Assembly (NCBI RefSeq): GCF_006874425.1
Contig: NZ_VIJZ01000003.1
Location: 124,001 to 188,000, forward strand
DNA from: Paenibacillus ottowii
Lineage (GTDB): Bacteria; Bacillota; Bacilli; Paenibacillales; Paenibacillaceae
DNA length: 64,000 nt
Reading direction: 5' to 3'
The notes under the pieces were generated by a model that searched no databases, had not been told where the DNA came from, and saw only the letters and a program-made list of their open reading frames with translations. Below, in pieces: positions 18,160 through 26,320 of this stretch. Each line of letters opens with the position of its first letter. Position 1 is the first letter of the stretch. The position numbers were made by a program, and so were the translations under genes.

Positions 18160-19062
18160 ATGGAAAGTAAAAAAAATGATATTTTACAGGCGGCCATTCG
18201 GCTGTTCTCCAGAAAAGGCTATTATTCGACGTCTGTTGAGGAGATCGCCAAAGAAAGTGGGATGGCAAAGGCATCCTTCTATAAATACTTTCAAGGGAAA
18301 GAAGAATTGCCTTTGGAAATGTGTATCATTCTGGAAAATAATATTGAACAAGACATCCGGGCACTCTACAGTAAACCTGACCTGTCTAAACATGATAAAC
18401 TGCACGATTTTATTGTTCTCTACCTGAAAAATCTTGTTGAAAACAAAGTGTATCTCATGATGGATCTTCCTGAACCGTCCATGCTTATTTTTCAGAATGA
18501 ACAGCTCAACGGCGCGTTCGAGCAGCATGAATACAAATTGTACAAATGGGTACGTGACTGCCTAATTGATATTTTTGGAACAGCTATCGAAGATCATGCA
18601 TGGGATATAACCTTTGTGCTTAAAAGTATTGTGTTTGAGTATATTCGCTTTTTTGCCGATCGGATGAATGATGAAACAATTGAACGTCTAACACAGTTTA
18701 TCATCTTCTTATCCAGCTCCCTGGCAGCCAGCCTGAACGGTTCCGATCCTGCTCCCCATTTGTTCTGGAGCAAGCAAGGCTGGTTACCCGAAAGTATACT
18801 AAGTAGTCCCTTTGACCAAGGTCGCCAGATAAACAGCCTTCTTCATTCTCTAGAAGACAGTATACTGCTGTCTTCGTGGAACTCAGAGGAGAAGCAGGAA
18901 TGTCAGCAAATCTACGTCCTATTAAAGGAAGAAGCACTGAAAGCGAACCCTCAAAAAGGCCTCTTAAAAGCTCTTTTTGCGTATTTGGAGCAACATAAGG
19001 AAGTTCAAAAGGTATGTCGTTTGCTCAAAAATTTATTGGGTCTTGCACCAGTATCCGAATAG
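18160..19062 (+). CDS. TetR-family transcriptional regulator, long form
   Basis: 300 residues from ATG 18160 (GGAGGGAG upstream); the frame also opens at 18127 without a ribosome site. The N-terminal 60 residues are a TetR helix-turn-helix (ILQAAIRLFSRKGYYSTSVE, then EIAKESGMAKASFYKYFQGK). The C-terminal ligand domain is about 100 residues longer than in most TetR proteins, as in YerO, the regulator beside swrC in B. subtilis. It closes the adaptor-pump operon (54 bases after the pump) and probably represses it through the palindromes at 13509-13542. Confidence 0.9.
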   Translation: MESKKNDILQAAIRLFSRKGYYSTSVEEIAKESGMAKASFYKYFQGKEELPLEMCIILENNIEQDIRALYSKPDLSKHDKLHDFIVLYLKNLVENKVYLMMDLPEPSMLIFQNEQLNGAFEQHEYKLYKWVRDCLIDIFGTAIEDHAWDITFVLKSIVFEYIRFFADRMNDETIERLTQFIIFLSSSLAASLNGSDPAPHLFWSKQGWLPESILSSPFDQGRQINSLLHSLEDSILLSSWNSEEKQECQQIYVLLKEEALKANPQKGLLKALFAYLEQHKEVQKVCRLLKNLLGLAPVSE

Positions 19063-19108
19063 TCGAGCGGCATTAAGTACATCGTGGTAAGTTCAAGTGG
19101 AGCATATC

Positions 19109-19150
19109 AAAAAAAGACTGTTCATGCTATGCATGAGACAGTCTTTTTTT
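19109..19150. terminator. Bidirectional terminator between the efflux operon and metK
   Basis: Stem AAAAAGACTGT-TCATG / CATGAGACAGTCTTTTT with a single bulge and 5-base loop. A and U runs on both sides allow it to serve both convergent transcripts. Confidence 0.9.
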
Positions 19151-19187
19151 GATTAATACGTTATTCTGATGACATACGAGGATAGGA

Positions 19188-20390
19188 TTATAAGCCCGCT
19201 TGCTCTCTCAGAATTTCAGCTTTATCTACACTCTCCCATGGTACATCCAGATCAGTCCGTCCAAAGTGACCGTAAGCAGCGGTTTGCTTATAAATTGGGC
19301 GGCGTAGATCCAACATACGAATGATGCCTGCTGGACGTAGATCAAAGTTATTTCGGATCAGCTCAACGAGTTTTTCATCACTTACTTTCCCTGTGCCATA
19401 TGTATCGACGTTAATCGAAACAGGTGTAGCTACACCGATGGCATAAGCAAGCTGAATTTCCACCTTGTCTGCCAATCCAGCTGCCACAAGGTTTTTCGCT
19501 ACATAACGAGCAGCGTAAGCAGCAGAACGATCCACTTTAGTTGGATCTTTACCCGAGAATGCACCCCCGCCATGACGAGCATAACCACCGTACGTGTCCA
19601 CAATGATTTTGCGACCTGTCAGACCTGCATCCCCTTGAGGACCACCAATTACAAACCGTCCTGTCGGATTAATGTAGTATTTGGTTTGATCATCCAGCAA
19701 TTCAGCAGGAACAACTGGCAAAATGACCTTTTCTTTGATATCTGCCTGAATTTGCTCCAAAGTAGTATCTTCTGCATGCTGCGTGGAAACCACAATGGCA
19801 TCAATACGGACAGGTTTTCCATTCTCATACTCTACCGTTACCTGAGTTTTGCCATCTGGGCGAAGGTAATTCAGTGTTCCATCCTTACGCACTTCAGACA
19901 AACGTCGTGCGATACGGTGAGACATAGCGATAGGCAGAGGCATCAGCTCAGGTGTTTCATTCGTAGCAAAACCGAACATTAAACCTTGATCCCCAGCACC
20001 GATGTTTTCTGTTTCCTTATCTACTTCAGCAGGATCACGGCTTTCCAGGGCAGCGTTAACCCCTTGAGCAATGTCTGGCGACTGTTCATTCAAAGAAGTC
20101 AGTACAGCGCAAGTATTATAGTCAAAACCATATTTTGCACGTGTATACCCAATTTCCTTAATCGTATTACGAACAATGGATGGAATATCCACATATTCCG
20201 ACTTGGAGCTGATTTCACCAATGACGAGAACAAGACCGGTAGCAACCGAAACTTCGCACGCTACCCGAGCATTAGGGTCATTAGCCAAAAAGGCGTCCAA
20301 TACAGCATCGGATATCTGATCACAAATTTTATCCGGATGGCCTTCTGTTACAGACTCGGACGTGAACAAATGACGACCTTTTACAGACAT
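19188..20390 (-). CDS. metK: S-adenosylmethionine synthetase MetK
   Basis: 400 residues from ATG 20388-20390 (GGGAGG upstream); the frame extends to 20444 without support. It makes SAM from methionine and ATP. Signature segments are all intact: [16 protein letters not shown] (active-site His and Asp), [12 protein letters not shown] (ATP-binding hexapeptide) and [19 protein letters not shown] (P-loop-like). The length is normal for the family. It is transcribed alone. Unlike B. subtilis metK, the leader has no recognisable S-box. Confidence 0.97.
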   Translation of the reverse strand: MSVKGRHLFTSESVTEGHPDKICDQISDAVLDAFLANDPNARVACEVSVATGLVLVIGEISSKSEYVDIPSIVRNTIKEIGYTRAKYGFDYNTCAVLTSLNEQSPDIAQGVNAALESRDPAEVDKETENIGAGDQGLMFGFATNETPELMPLPIAMSHRIARRLSEVRKDGTLNYLRPDGKTQVTVEYENGKPVRIDAIVVSTQHAEDTTLEQIQADIKEKVILPVVPAELLDDQTKYYINPTGRFVIGGPQGDAGLTGRKIIVDTYGGYARHGGGAFSGKDPTKVDRSAAYAARYVAKNLVAAGLADKVEIQLAYAIGVATPVSINVDTYGTGKVSDEKLVELIRNNFDLRPAGIIRMLDLRRPIYKQTAAYGHFGRTDLDVPWESVDKAEILREQAGL

Positions 20391-20421
20391 GAATTTCAAC
20401 CTCCCATAATTAAAATACATG

Positions 20422-20592
20422 AGGATTAAAAAAAATCCTAACATGGTATGGCATTATTCAGTTACCTTCAACGCAACAAATGACAGAAGATATCTTTTAC
20501 ACCTGATTAACAAAAAATGAACCTTTTCCGGTAGGAAAAGGTTGCGTACAAGCCTCAAATGCCATGATATCCTATTTAAAACAAGGTGTCAA
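20422..20592 (-). promoter_or_regulatory. metK promoter and structured leader
   Basis: Minus strand TTGACA (20587-20592), 17-base spacer, TATCAT (20564-20569); start expected near 20557. The leader then contains a perfect 10-bp hairpin (20520-20543) followed by six U, a long-range 7-bp pairing (20541-20547 with 20471-20477), and a small U-loop hairpin (20422-20439). Another 8-bp complement (20558-20565 with 20448-20455) lies partly in the -10 box. No S-box (SAM-I) core such as GGAGGGAC is present. Confidence 0.6.
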
Positions 20593-20632
20593 TTCATGTC
20601 ATCCAAATAACAACATTCGATAATAAAGGGAG

Positions 20633-20666
20633 TTTACATGCAAACCATCTTCGATTCACATGTAAA
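20633..20666 (-). repeat. Inverted repeat downstream of the SASP gene
   Basis: Perfect 8-bp arms TTTACATG / CATGTAAA with an 18-base interval. The U-run after it is poor, so it is at best a weak terminator for the SASP transcript or an mRNA 3' stabiliser. Confidence 0.4.
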
Positions 20667-20720
20667 TAAATCCATTTTATACCTATTATTCATTTTTGAA
20701 ATTGTATCAATAATTACAGT

Positions 20721-21011
20721 TTATAATGTGCCAAATTCAGATAAGCTTCGTTCAGCGGATTGAACCAATCGTTTAGTAATTTCTCCGCCAACAGAGCCAT
20801 TTTGTCTTGAAGTTAAATCGCGCCATGCAACATTTTGACCTCCTGTAAACTCTCCCAATTCTGCTGCAAATTCACTGTCAGCATTCGGATGTATATGTGC
20901 ATATTGAGGATTATAAACAGGCAACCCAAACTCGGCAGCAATTTCATACTTCAAATCATCCAACCTAGCACGGCTTTCAGGAATTAATCGTCTTTGACCT
21001 CTTGACGCCAT
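20721..21011 (-). CDS. Small acid-soluble spore protein, alpha/beta type, with insertion
   Basis: 96 residues from ATG 21009-21011 (GGAGGG 8 bases upstream). The two conserved SASP blocks are present: LDDLKYEIAAEFGLPVY near residue 18, including the germination-protease cleavage context YEIA, and GSVGGEITKRLVQ near residue 72. These proteins coat spore DNA and protect it from UV. Normal family members are 60-75 residues; here about 25 extra residues (PQYAHIHPNADSEFAAELGE region) separate the blocks. It is probably expressed in the forespore, but I do not see a clear sigma-G promoter. Confidence 0.9.
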   Translation of the reverse strand: MASRGQRRLIPESRARLDDLKYEIAAEFGLPVYNPQYAHIHPNADSEFAAELGEFTGGQNVAWRDLTSRQNGSVGGEITKRLVQSAERSLSEFGTL

Positions 21012-21148
21012 CGTATAAACCCTCCACTCCATGAAATGATTTTTCATGAGGTTAGTGTGCAATGTTTAAAGTCAACTTAGCCAAGAACAATTTGTTATCG
21101 CAAACAGTATTTAAGAAAAAGAGTACCTTAAAAAGAGATAGACACCAG

Positions 21149-21706
21149 TTATTGAACAGTATAGCCGCCTCGTACCATAACGACCAGGCCAAACTTCTGC
21201 CCTTCTTTTACTTGAATACCTCTTCCTTCTCTAGGAAACGATAATAAATGATTTTTTTCGACAGCCTGGTTATGAACAATTTCCGTTCCAGAAGTAATAT
21301 CAATAGCACCGCTGGCATCCATGCTGTACACAACAGCATTTCCATTACGTAAAATAAATTCTGCTCCTGCTTTGGCGATCAGTTTCTGACCAGGCTTAAC
21401 ATCAACAACTTTTAAAGCCTCTGTCTGCTCCACCGTTGAGCTTTTAGCTGCATTCGAGGTTCCTGAAGACGTAGAAGTAGTAGTGTTTGTTGCTGGAGCA
21501 GTCGAAATGCTGCTTGACGATACCCCACCTTTGACGGCTTGAGCAATTTTTTGGTCAACATAGCTTTTGGTTACGACTGGATCGTCAGCTGTTCCAGGTT
21601 GTCCAGAACTGGAAGCTCCATTAACTGAATTGTTCATCAAAGAGCCAGCCACAATTCCTCCTCCAATTAAAACGGCAGCTAACGATACTTTATAGCGTGA
21701 TTTCAT
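21149..21706 (-). CDS. Exported or membrane-anchored protein of unknown function
   Basis: 185 residues; ATG with AGGAGG upstream. A signal/anchor helix covers residues 6-24 (KVSLAAVLIGGGIVAGSLM). A helix with DPVVTKSYVDQKIAQAV follows, then a Ser/Thr/Ala linker (about 65-95), and a beta-rich C-terminal domain (about 97-185, VVDVKPGQKLIAKAGAEFIL to FGLVVMVRGGYTV). I do not recognise a family. It lies 47 bases downstream of the TolC-like gene on the same strand, with no terminator between, so it may be an accessory of that system. Confidence 0.75.
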   Translation of the reverse strand: MKSRYKVSLAAVLIGGGIVAGSLMNNSVNGASSSGQPGTADDPVVTKSYVDQKIAQAVKGGVSSSSISTAPATNTTTSTSSGTSNAAKSSTVEQTEALKVVDVKPGQKLIAKAGAEFILRNGNAVVYSMDASGAIDITSGTEIVHNQAVEKNHLLSFPREGRGIQVKEGQKFGLVVMVRGGYTVQ

Positions 21707-21753
21707 AAAATCCTCCTACTGCAGGTTATGACAAGTATTAGGTTAGGCTAAAA

Positions 21754-23283
21754 TTACTGCGCTCCAGAAGCAGCACCCTGTAAAACCCAAGGTTTCCCAT
21801 ATGCCATCTTCAATGTATCAATGCTTGTAACTATATCTTCAGCCTGTTGCTCAGCAGTAGTCACTTTTAAATTAGCTTCGTAAACCTGAAGCTCTGTAGC
21901 CAACCCAACATCAAATTGCTTCTTAGCCATATCAGCCGCACTTCTTGCACTTACCAAACCAGCTTGGATCTGTGAGTATTGGCTTTCCAATGCTTTAATG
22001 TTGTTATAAATCGTTCTCACAGCTTCTTCCAACTGTCTCTTTGTACCTTCTGTAGCATACTGGGCTTTATCAACATTAAGTTGTTCAGCTTCATAAGGCG
22101 TATTTCCAGGAGTACTAAAGTTATATAGCTTCAAGCTCAATTCAGCCAAATCGACTTTTTGCTCACTTAACCAAATGGCAGTACTGCTAGTGAGTACTTG
22201 GCTTACTTTTGTCTCTACATTATCTTTAAATTCAGAATAGACAGGCTTATCCTTCAATTCGTAACGTTGCTCTGGTTTGTAGCCAATCACTTGGTTCAAC
22301 GACACATAAGCACTATCGAGGTCTTTTTTAGCTTTATCCAAAGCAGCTTGATTTTGAGTTAACTGGTTAGTTGCTTGGGTAACTTCATAATCACTCGACA
22401 TTTGATTATCTCTCTTGATTTGTGCAACTTTAAGCTTGCGTTCAGCATCCTCAATATTCAATGCCGCCAGCTTAACAGCATTTTGCTTTTGAAGGAGTTT
22501 ATTGTATAAATCCTTTACGTTATATTCAATACCTTCTTTAGTCATTTCCAGGTTCTTTTTCGCAGCCTCATAATTAAGATTCGTTTGGGCGTAACCTTTG
22601 TAAGCTTTATCTTGCGCCTCATTACCTGCTTCTGCTGGAACAAAGTCAATATTTTTTCCTGTTTCTTTCATAATTTTTCCTGCTTGGTCAATGCTCACTT
22701 CTCCTGTTTTAACTGAAGTACTATCAGCAATAGCCAGTTTTACTGCATCTTCATAGGTCAAAGAATCATTATAGTAGGTATCGTAAGTAACTTTTGTCAC
22801 AGGAGCAGCGAGTGGCTTGCTGGACAAGCTATTGATGTCAGTAGTGCTAGCGTTAGCTTGATTGGAAATGGTCACTGTTCGTGAAGTCTGGTCCCAATTT
22901 ACTTTGGCGCCTAATGATTGGCTCACAAAACGTAAAGGAACAAGTACCTGACCCTTTTGAATTTGAGTTGCTACATCGAGCTGTACTGGCTTACTGTTTT
23001 TATAAGCAAGTTTGGAACCAATATTTAAAGTTAATGTATCTTCACTTTTAGATGCTGTTACCTTTTTAGCCTTGCTGTCCCACTCCACTTGCGCTCCTAA
23101 GCTTTCAAAAACGCCCCGAAGAGGTACCAAGGTTGTATTTTGACTCACTACCGGAGACTGCGTATATTGCTGCGTTACACCGTTAATAATAACCTTTATA
23201 TCACCTGATTGAGCTCCTGCAAGACTGGCAAACGCAGAAGTAAGAACCAATGTGGATAGCAATGCCACTGCAAAACGTTTCAT
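21754..23283 (-). CDS. Stalk-domain protein fused to a TolC-like (OEP) coiled-coil domain
   Basis: 509 residues; ATG with AAAGGAG upstream. Signal peptide residues 1-24 (cleavage after AGA). Copper-amine-oxidase-N stalk domain at about 29-140 with two VPLRxVxxSLGAxVxWD motifs. From about 168 onward there are two outer-membrane-efflux-protein repeats: the first centres on LNIEDAERKLKVAQIKRDNQ and AYVSLNQVIGY, the second on LVSARSAADMAKKQFDVGLA and LQVYEANLKVTTAEQQ. Only a short loop (about 345-395) stands where TolC has its beta-barrel strands, so it looks like a helical barrel without a membrane pore. It follows the secreted stalk protein and a nearby RND pump and adaptor. TolC-like proteins are unexpected in a bacterium without outer membrane. 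Confidence 0.85.
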   Translation of the reverse strand: MKRFAVALLSTLVLTSAFASLAGAQSGDIKVIINGVTQQYTQSPVVSQNTTLVPLRGVFESLGAQVEWDSKAKKVTASKSEDTLTLNIGSKLAYKNSKPVQLDVATQIQKGQVLVPLRFVSQSLGAKVNWDQTSRTVTISNQANASTTDINSLSSKPLAAPVTKVTYDTYYNDSLTYEDAVKLAIADSTSVKTGEVSIDQAGKIMKETGKNIDFVPAEAGNEAQDKAYKGYAQTNLNYEAAKKNLEMTKEGIEYNVKDLYNKLLQKQNAVKLAALNIEDAERKLKVAQIKRDNQMSSDYEVTQATNQLTQNQAALDKAKKDLDSAYVSLNQVIGYKPEQRYELKDKPVYSEFKDNVETKVSQVLTSSTAIWLSEQKVDLAELSLKLYNFSTPGNTPYEAEQLNVDKAQYATEGTKRQLEEAVRTIYNNIKALESQYSQIQAGLVSARSAADMAKKQFDVGLATELQVYEANLKVTTAEQQAEDIVTSIDTLKMAYGKPWVLQGAASGAQ

Positions 23284-23308
23284 AATTTCTCTCCTTTGTC
23301 AATAAGAC

Positions 23309-23339
23309 TAATAAAAGAAAAGGGCTCCAAAAGGAACCC
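23309..23339 (-). terminator. Terminator (probably partial) after the stalk surface protein
   Basis: Minus-strand hairpin with arms GGG-TCC / GGA-CCC (23322-23339, one mismatch) followed by a U-rich tail. It lies between two same-strand genes, so readthrough would give lower expression of the TolC-like gene than of the surface protein. Confidence 0.65.
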
Positions 23340-23382
23340 TCTTCTCATCTAATTCAGTTAACTCAAAAGAGTTGCTCTTAAA

Positions 23383-25776
23383 TTAGTTGTTGTTTTCAAC
23401 AGTTACTGTTTTAGCAGTTGCATCATAGTTGATGGATGCATTCAGCGCTTTACCAACCCAAGAAATTGGCAGTACAGTACGGTTTTTGTTAGTTACAGCT
23501 TTAACGTCCATGCGAATCACAGTACCGTTAACAGTCAACAGGTTAGTGTTCAGTTTGATTTGAGCAACAGTGTCACCCTTGATCAGAGTAACTGTGGAAG
23601 TTGCTTTGTCAAACAGGATGTTTTGTGGGGATACACCCAAAGCTTCAGCAGCATAACGTACTGGCAAGTAAGTACGTCCGTTTTGAGCATAAGCAGCTAC
23701 ATCAGCTGTTTTAGTTTCGCCGTTCACAGTGTAGGAAGTGCTTCCCAGTGTGAAGACAGCTTTAGTTTTAGTAGCACCTGGAGCTGGAGTTCCAACAGTT
23801 GCGATAGCTACTTCAGCAGCTGCAGTGTTGTTGTCTTTCCAGTTTTGAGTGTTGTCAGTTGCGCCTTTGTATGCAGTGTAAGAAACTGCGCTACCTTTCA
23901 GCTTAGCAACGATGTCGCCTTGAGCTACAGTACGGTCAACAGTCAGCTTAGGAGCAGAGATTGTGATTGTACTTGGAGTAGCAGATTCACTGTCGATGTA
24001 GAAGCTCAGACGACCTTTGTTGCTTTCGCCGTAAGTATCAGTAGATACGCTCTTCACTTTAACGTCACCAGCTGTAACTTTTACTTCTGGAGTAGAAGCA
24101 AAACGTACGCCTGTTGGCAATTCCAAGATTACTTCACGGCTACCGTCTTTCTTAACGAAAGCTTCTTTAGCAGCTTCAGTGATTGTGATATCGCCAACTT
24201 GTTGATCGCCCAGACCGATTGTCAGGGTTGGTTTGGAAGCAGCAGCCAGAGTAACTGCTTGTTTCACAGTTGCAACCTTAACAGTACCGCTCAGTCCTTG
24301 GCTACCAGCAACATCTACGTTCAGATCGCCAGAGAAACCTGGTTGAACTGCAACTTCAACGTTTCTCAGTTTCAAAGTACCAGCGTCAGTTGTGCTATTA
24401 GGGTTGTTGAAAGTCAGTTTCAAAGTACGTTTGTCAGAGTCAGTGTAGGATACCTCTGCTCCACCCAATCCGTTAGTATTTTCCATAGAACCAGCAAAGC
24501 TGTTTCCTGGGTTGTTACTCTTGAAAGTTTCTTGCCAACGAGCACCTTCAGGCAGACGCAAAGTTACAGTACGTCCTTTTACAAAGGATTTAGCAACAGT
24601 TTCTTTAATTACGATGTCGCCAACTTTTTGTTCGTCATGTCCAGCAAGGATAGTTGTTGGAGTAGCTACAGTAACACCACCACCGATTTCGCCATAGTTA
24701 CCAACAACAAGAGAGCTAACATCAGTTGTTGCATTACCAGAAACGCTAACAGTAACATCGCCTTGTTTAGCATTTGTTTCATCATCTACATGGAATTTAA
24801 CTGGCAATTGGAAAGAATTTTGTTTGGAGCTTTTCACAGTATCTTTCAATCTTACAGTAAGAGTATCACCATCGGATTTAGCATCAATGTCAGCAGCTTT
24901 TATATCACCAAAAAGAATTGCTGCTGTACCAGAAGCATCCCATTTAAAACCACTTGGCAATTTCAACTTGATATAGTTACTACCTGTCAAAGAACCAGCA
25001 GTTTCCTCTTTAACTTTCAGCGTTGCTGTGAAGTTATCTTCACTGGAAACTGTATCGTTTGCAGCAAGAGAAACTTGACCAGAAGAAACAACGTTTGCGA
25101 TTGCAATTTCACCGCTAGTCAAACCGCTATTGGAAGCTGCATCAATAGCTGCTTTAACTGGACCGTTACTTGGACCAGCTACATTAATTCTACTGAAGTT
25201 CAAGAACAAAGTAACATCATCTTTAATGTTATCTTGACCCGTAAAAGTGATTTTTGCGGAGTTTACATTAACTGGTTTACCATCAGTGTCATAATTGTTG
25301 ATGATTGGAGCAACTGTAATACCAGTATCTTTATTATCATCAAAATCAGCGTATACACCCAAGCCATAAGTGGCATCACTTACACTACCTGGGCCATTAC
25401 TTGTACCAGTTACACCAGCAATTTTCGCAACATCACTGCTGTTAAAATAAAAACCTTTAGGCAAAGTAACAGTAAAAGAAGAACCTTCTCTTACAGAAGC
25501 TTTGCTCACTGTAATTTTCACTCTGCTATCAAGATTAGTGAAGTTTTCAGCGTTTCCACTAATAGTAGGAGTATTCACAGCTGTGAAACTAGAAGATGCA
25601 TGGATAGCAGTTGGTGCAGTCAATGCTGCGATTGGAGCTGCTACACCAGCAACCAATGTTGCTGTTGCCAGCACGTTGATCATTTTTTTGTTAAACTTTG
25701 TCATAACCTTTTTTTCTCCTCCTTGAATATAAACAGAAATATTATTTTTGTCTTTTTGTCGGATCTTGTCACTCAT
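23383..25776 (-). CDS. Secreted surface protein with repeated beta domains and stalk domain
   Basis: 797 residues from ATG 25776 (GGAGGTG, ideal spacing) or 773 from ATG 25704 (AAGGAGGAG, 13 bases). The second start gives a normal signal peptide (MINVLATATLVAGVAAPIAA, cleavage after IHA). The mature part has at least three related beta-sandwich-like units with the pattern VGDIxIxETxxxxFVKxxxxVxLxLPxGxRW. At the C-terminus (about 675-797) are two stalk (copper-amine-oxidase-N) repeats, YLPVRYAAEALG and VLPISWVGKALN. It is rich in Thr, Ser, Val and Lys and poor in Cys, like an S-layer or wall protein. Codon use is skewed, suggesting high expression. Confidence 0.87.
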   Translation of the reverse strand: MSDKIRQKDKNNISVYIQGGEKKVMTKFNKKMINVLATATLVAGVAAPIAALTAPTAIHASSSFTAVNTPTISGNAENFTNLDSRVKITVSKASVREGSSFTVTLPKGFYFNSSDVAKIAGVTGTSNGPGSVSDATYGLGVYADFDDNKDTGITVAPIINNYDTDGKPVNVNSAKITFTGQDNIKDDVTLFLNFSRINVAGPSNGPVKAAIDAASNSGLTSGEIAIANVVSSGQVSLAANDTVSSEDNFTATLKVKEETAGSLTGSNYIKLKLPSGFKWDASGTAAILFGDIKAADIDAKSDGDTLTVRLKDTVKSSKQNSFQLPVKFHVDDETNAKQGDVTVSVSGNATTDVSSLVVGNYGEIGGGVTVATPTTILAGHDEQKVGDIVIKETVAKSFVKGRTVTLRLPEGARWQETFKSNNPGNSFAGSMENTNGLGGAEVSYTDSDKRTLKLTFNNPNSTTDAGTLKLRNVEVAVQPGFSGDLNVDVAGSQGLSGTVKVATVKQAVTLAAASKPTLTIGLGDQQVGDITITEAAKEAFVKKDGSREVILELPTGVRFASTPEVKVTAGDVKVKSVSTDTYGESNKGRLSFYIDSESATPSTITISAPKLTVDRTVAQGDIVAKLKGSAVSYTAYKGATDNTQNWKDNNTAAAEVAIATVGTPAPGATKTKAVFTLGSTSYTVNGETKTADVAAYAQNGRTYLPVRYAAEALGVSPQNILFDKATSTVTLIKGDTVAQIKLNTNLLTVNGTVIRMDVKAVTNKNRTVLPISWVGKALNASINYDATAKTVTVENNN

Positions 25777-25827
25777 CAGTCGTTACACCTCCTTTCCGAG
25801 CTTTATGAGAACCCTTATAAAATGATA

Positions 25828-25901
25828 TCTGTGACAATATCACAGAAGCTTGAAATCTAGTTGAAAGAAAGCGTCCATTTATGACGTACTCCAGTATTAT
25901 A
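25828..25901 (-). promoter_or_regulatory. Promoter and leader hairpin of the surface protein
   Basis: Minus strand TTTACT (25919-25924), 17-base spacer, TATAAT (25896-25901). The leader contains a perfect 7-bp hairpin TCTGTGA / TCACAGA (25828-25846), probably stabilising the mRNA of an abundant protein. Confidence 0.78.
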
Positions 25902-25924
25902 CAATGTGATAACAATGCAGTAAA

Positions 25925-26320
25925 GATTTTTTTTAGCGAATTTTGTCTTTACGCTTTTGTACCCCTTTGTTTCATACTCACCCAATTAGACGTAGCATGG
26001 GTTCAAAAAGTTGCGTCTGTTTCAAAAAAAATTTTATTTTTTTTGATTATGTATTCCGCTTTCCACAGTCATAATTATACTCCTCAACCTGTTCCTCCGT
26101 CATCCTACAACTTTTACCTTCTCAACCTTAAATGTACAAGGTTTATTTCTGTACAATTAATTAGGTCTTTAATGGAGTATATTCGTTACGAATTATCCAT
26201 AGAATACATAAAGTACATAAAGACTATAGATTTCTTAGAAATCTAATACTCTAATACACTTTAAATAGTAGAAATGACGGAGAACAGCAATTTAATGTAA
26301 ATATAACGAAACAAAACAAA
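25925..26320. other. AT-rich intergenic region upstream of the surface-protein promoter
   Basis: About 400 bases without a convincing gene. It has two TGTACA palindromes 17 bases apart (about 26133-26155), and a 8-bp hairpin TAGATTTC / GAAATCTA at 26227-26245. These could be regulator sites for the strong promoter downstream. No clear terminator for the adaptor gene was found. Confidence 0.4.

Noticed and set aside
20391..20720. S-box (SAM-I) riboswitch upstream of metK
   Set aside because: Looked for the conserved core (GGAGGGAC and flanks) on the minus strand and did not find it.
23560..25860. 766-codon open frame on the plus strand opposite the surface-protein gene
   Set aside because: It is a shadow of the Thr/Val/Ser/Lys-rich coding strand with skewed codon use; its translation is Ser/Cys/Phe-rich without domains, signal or ribosome site.
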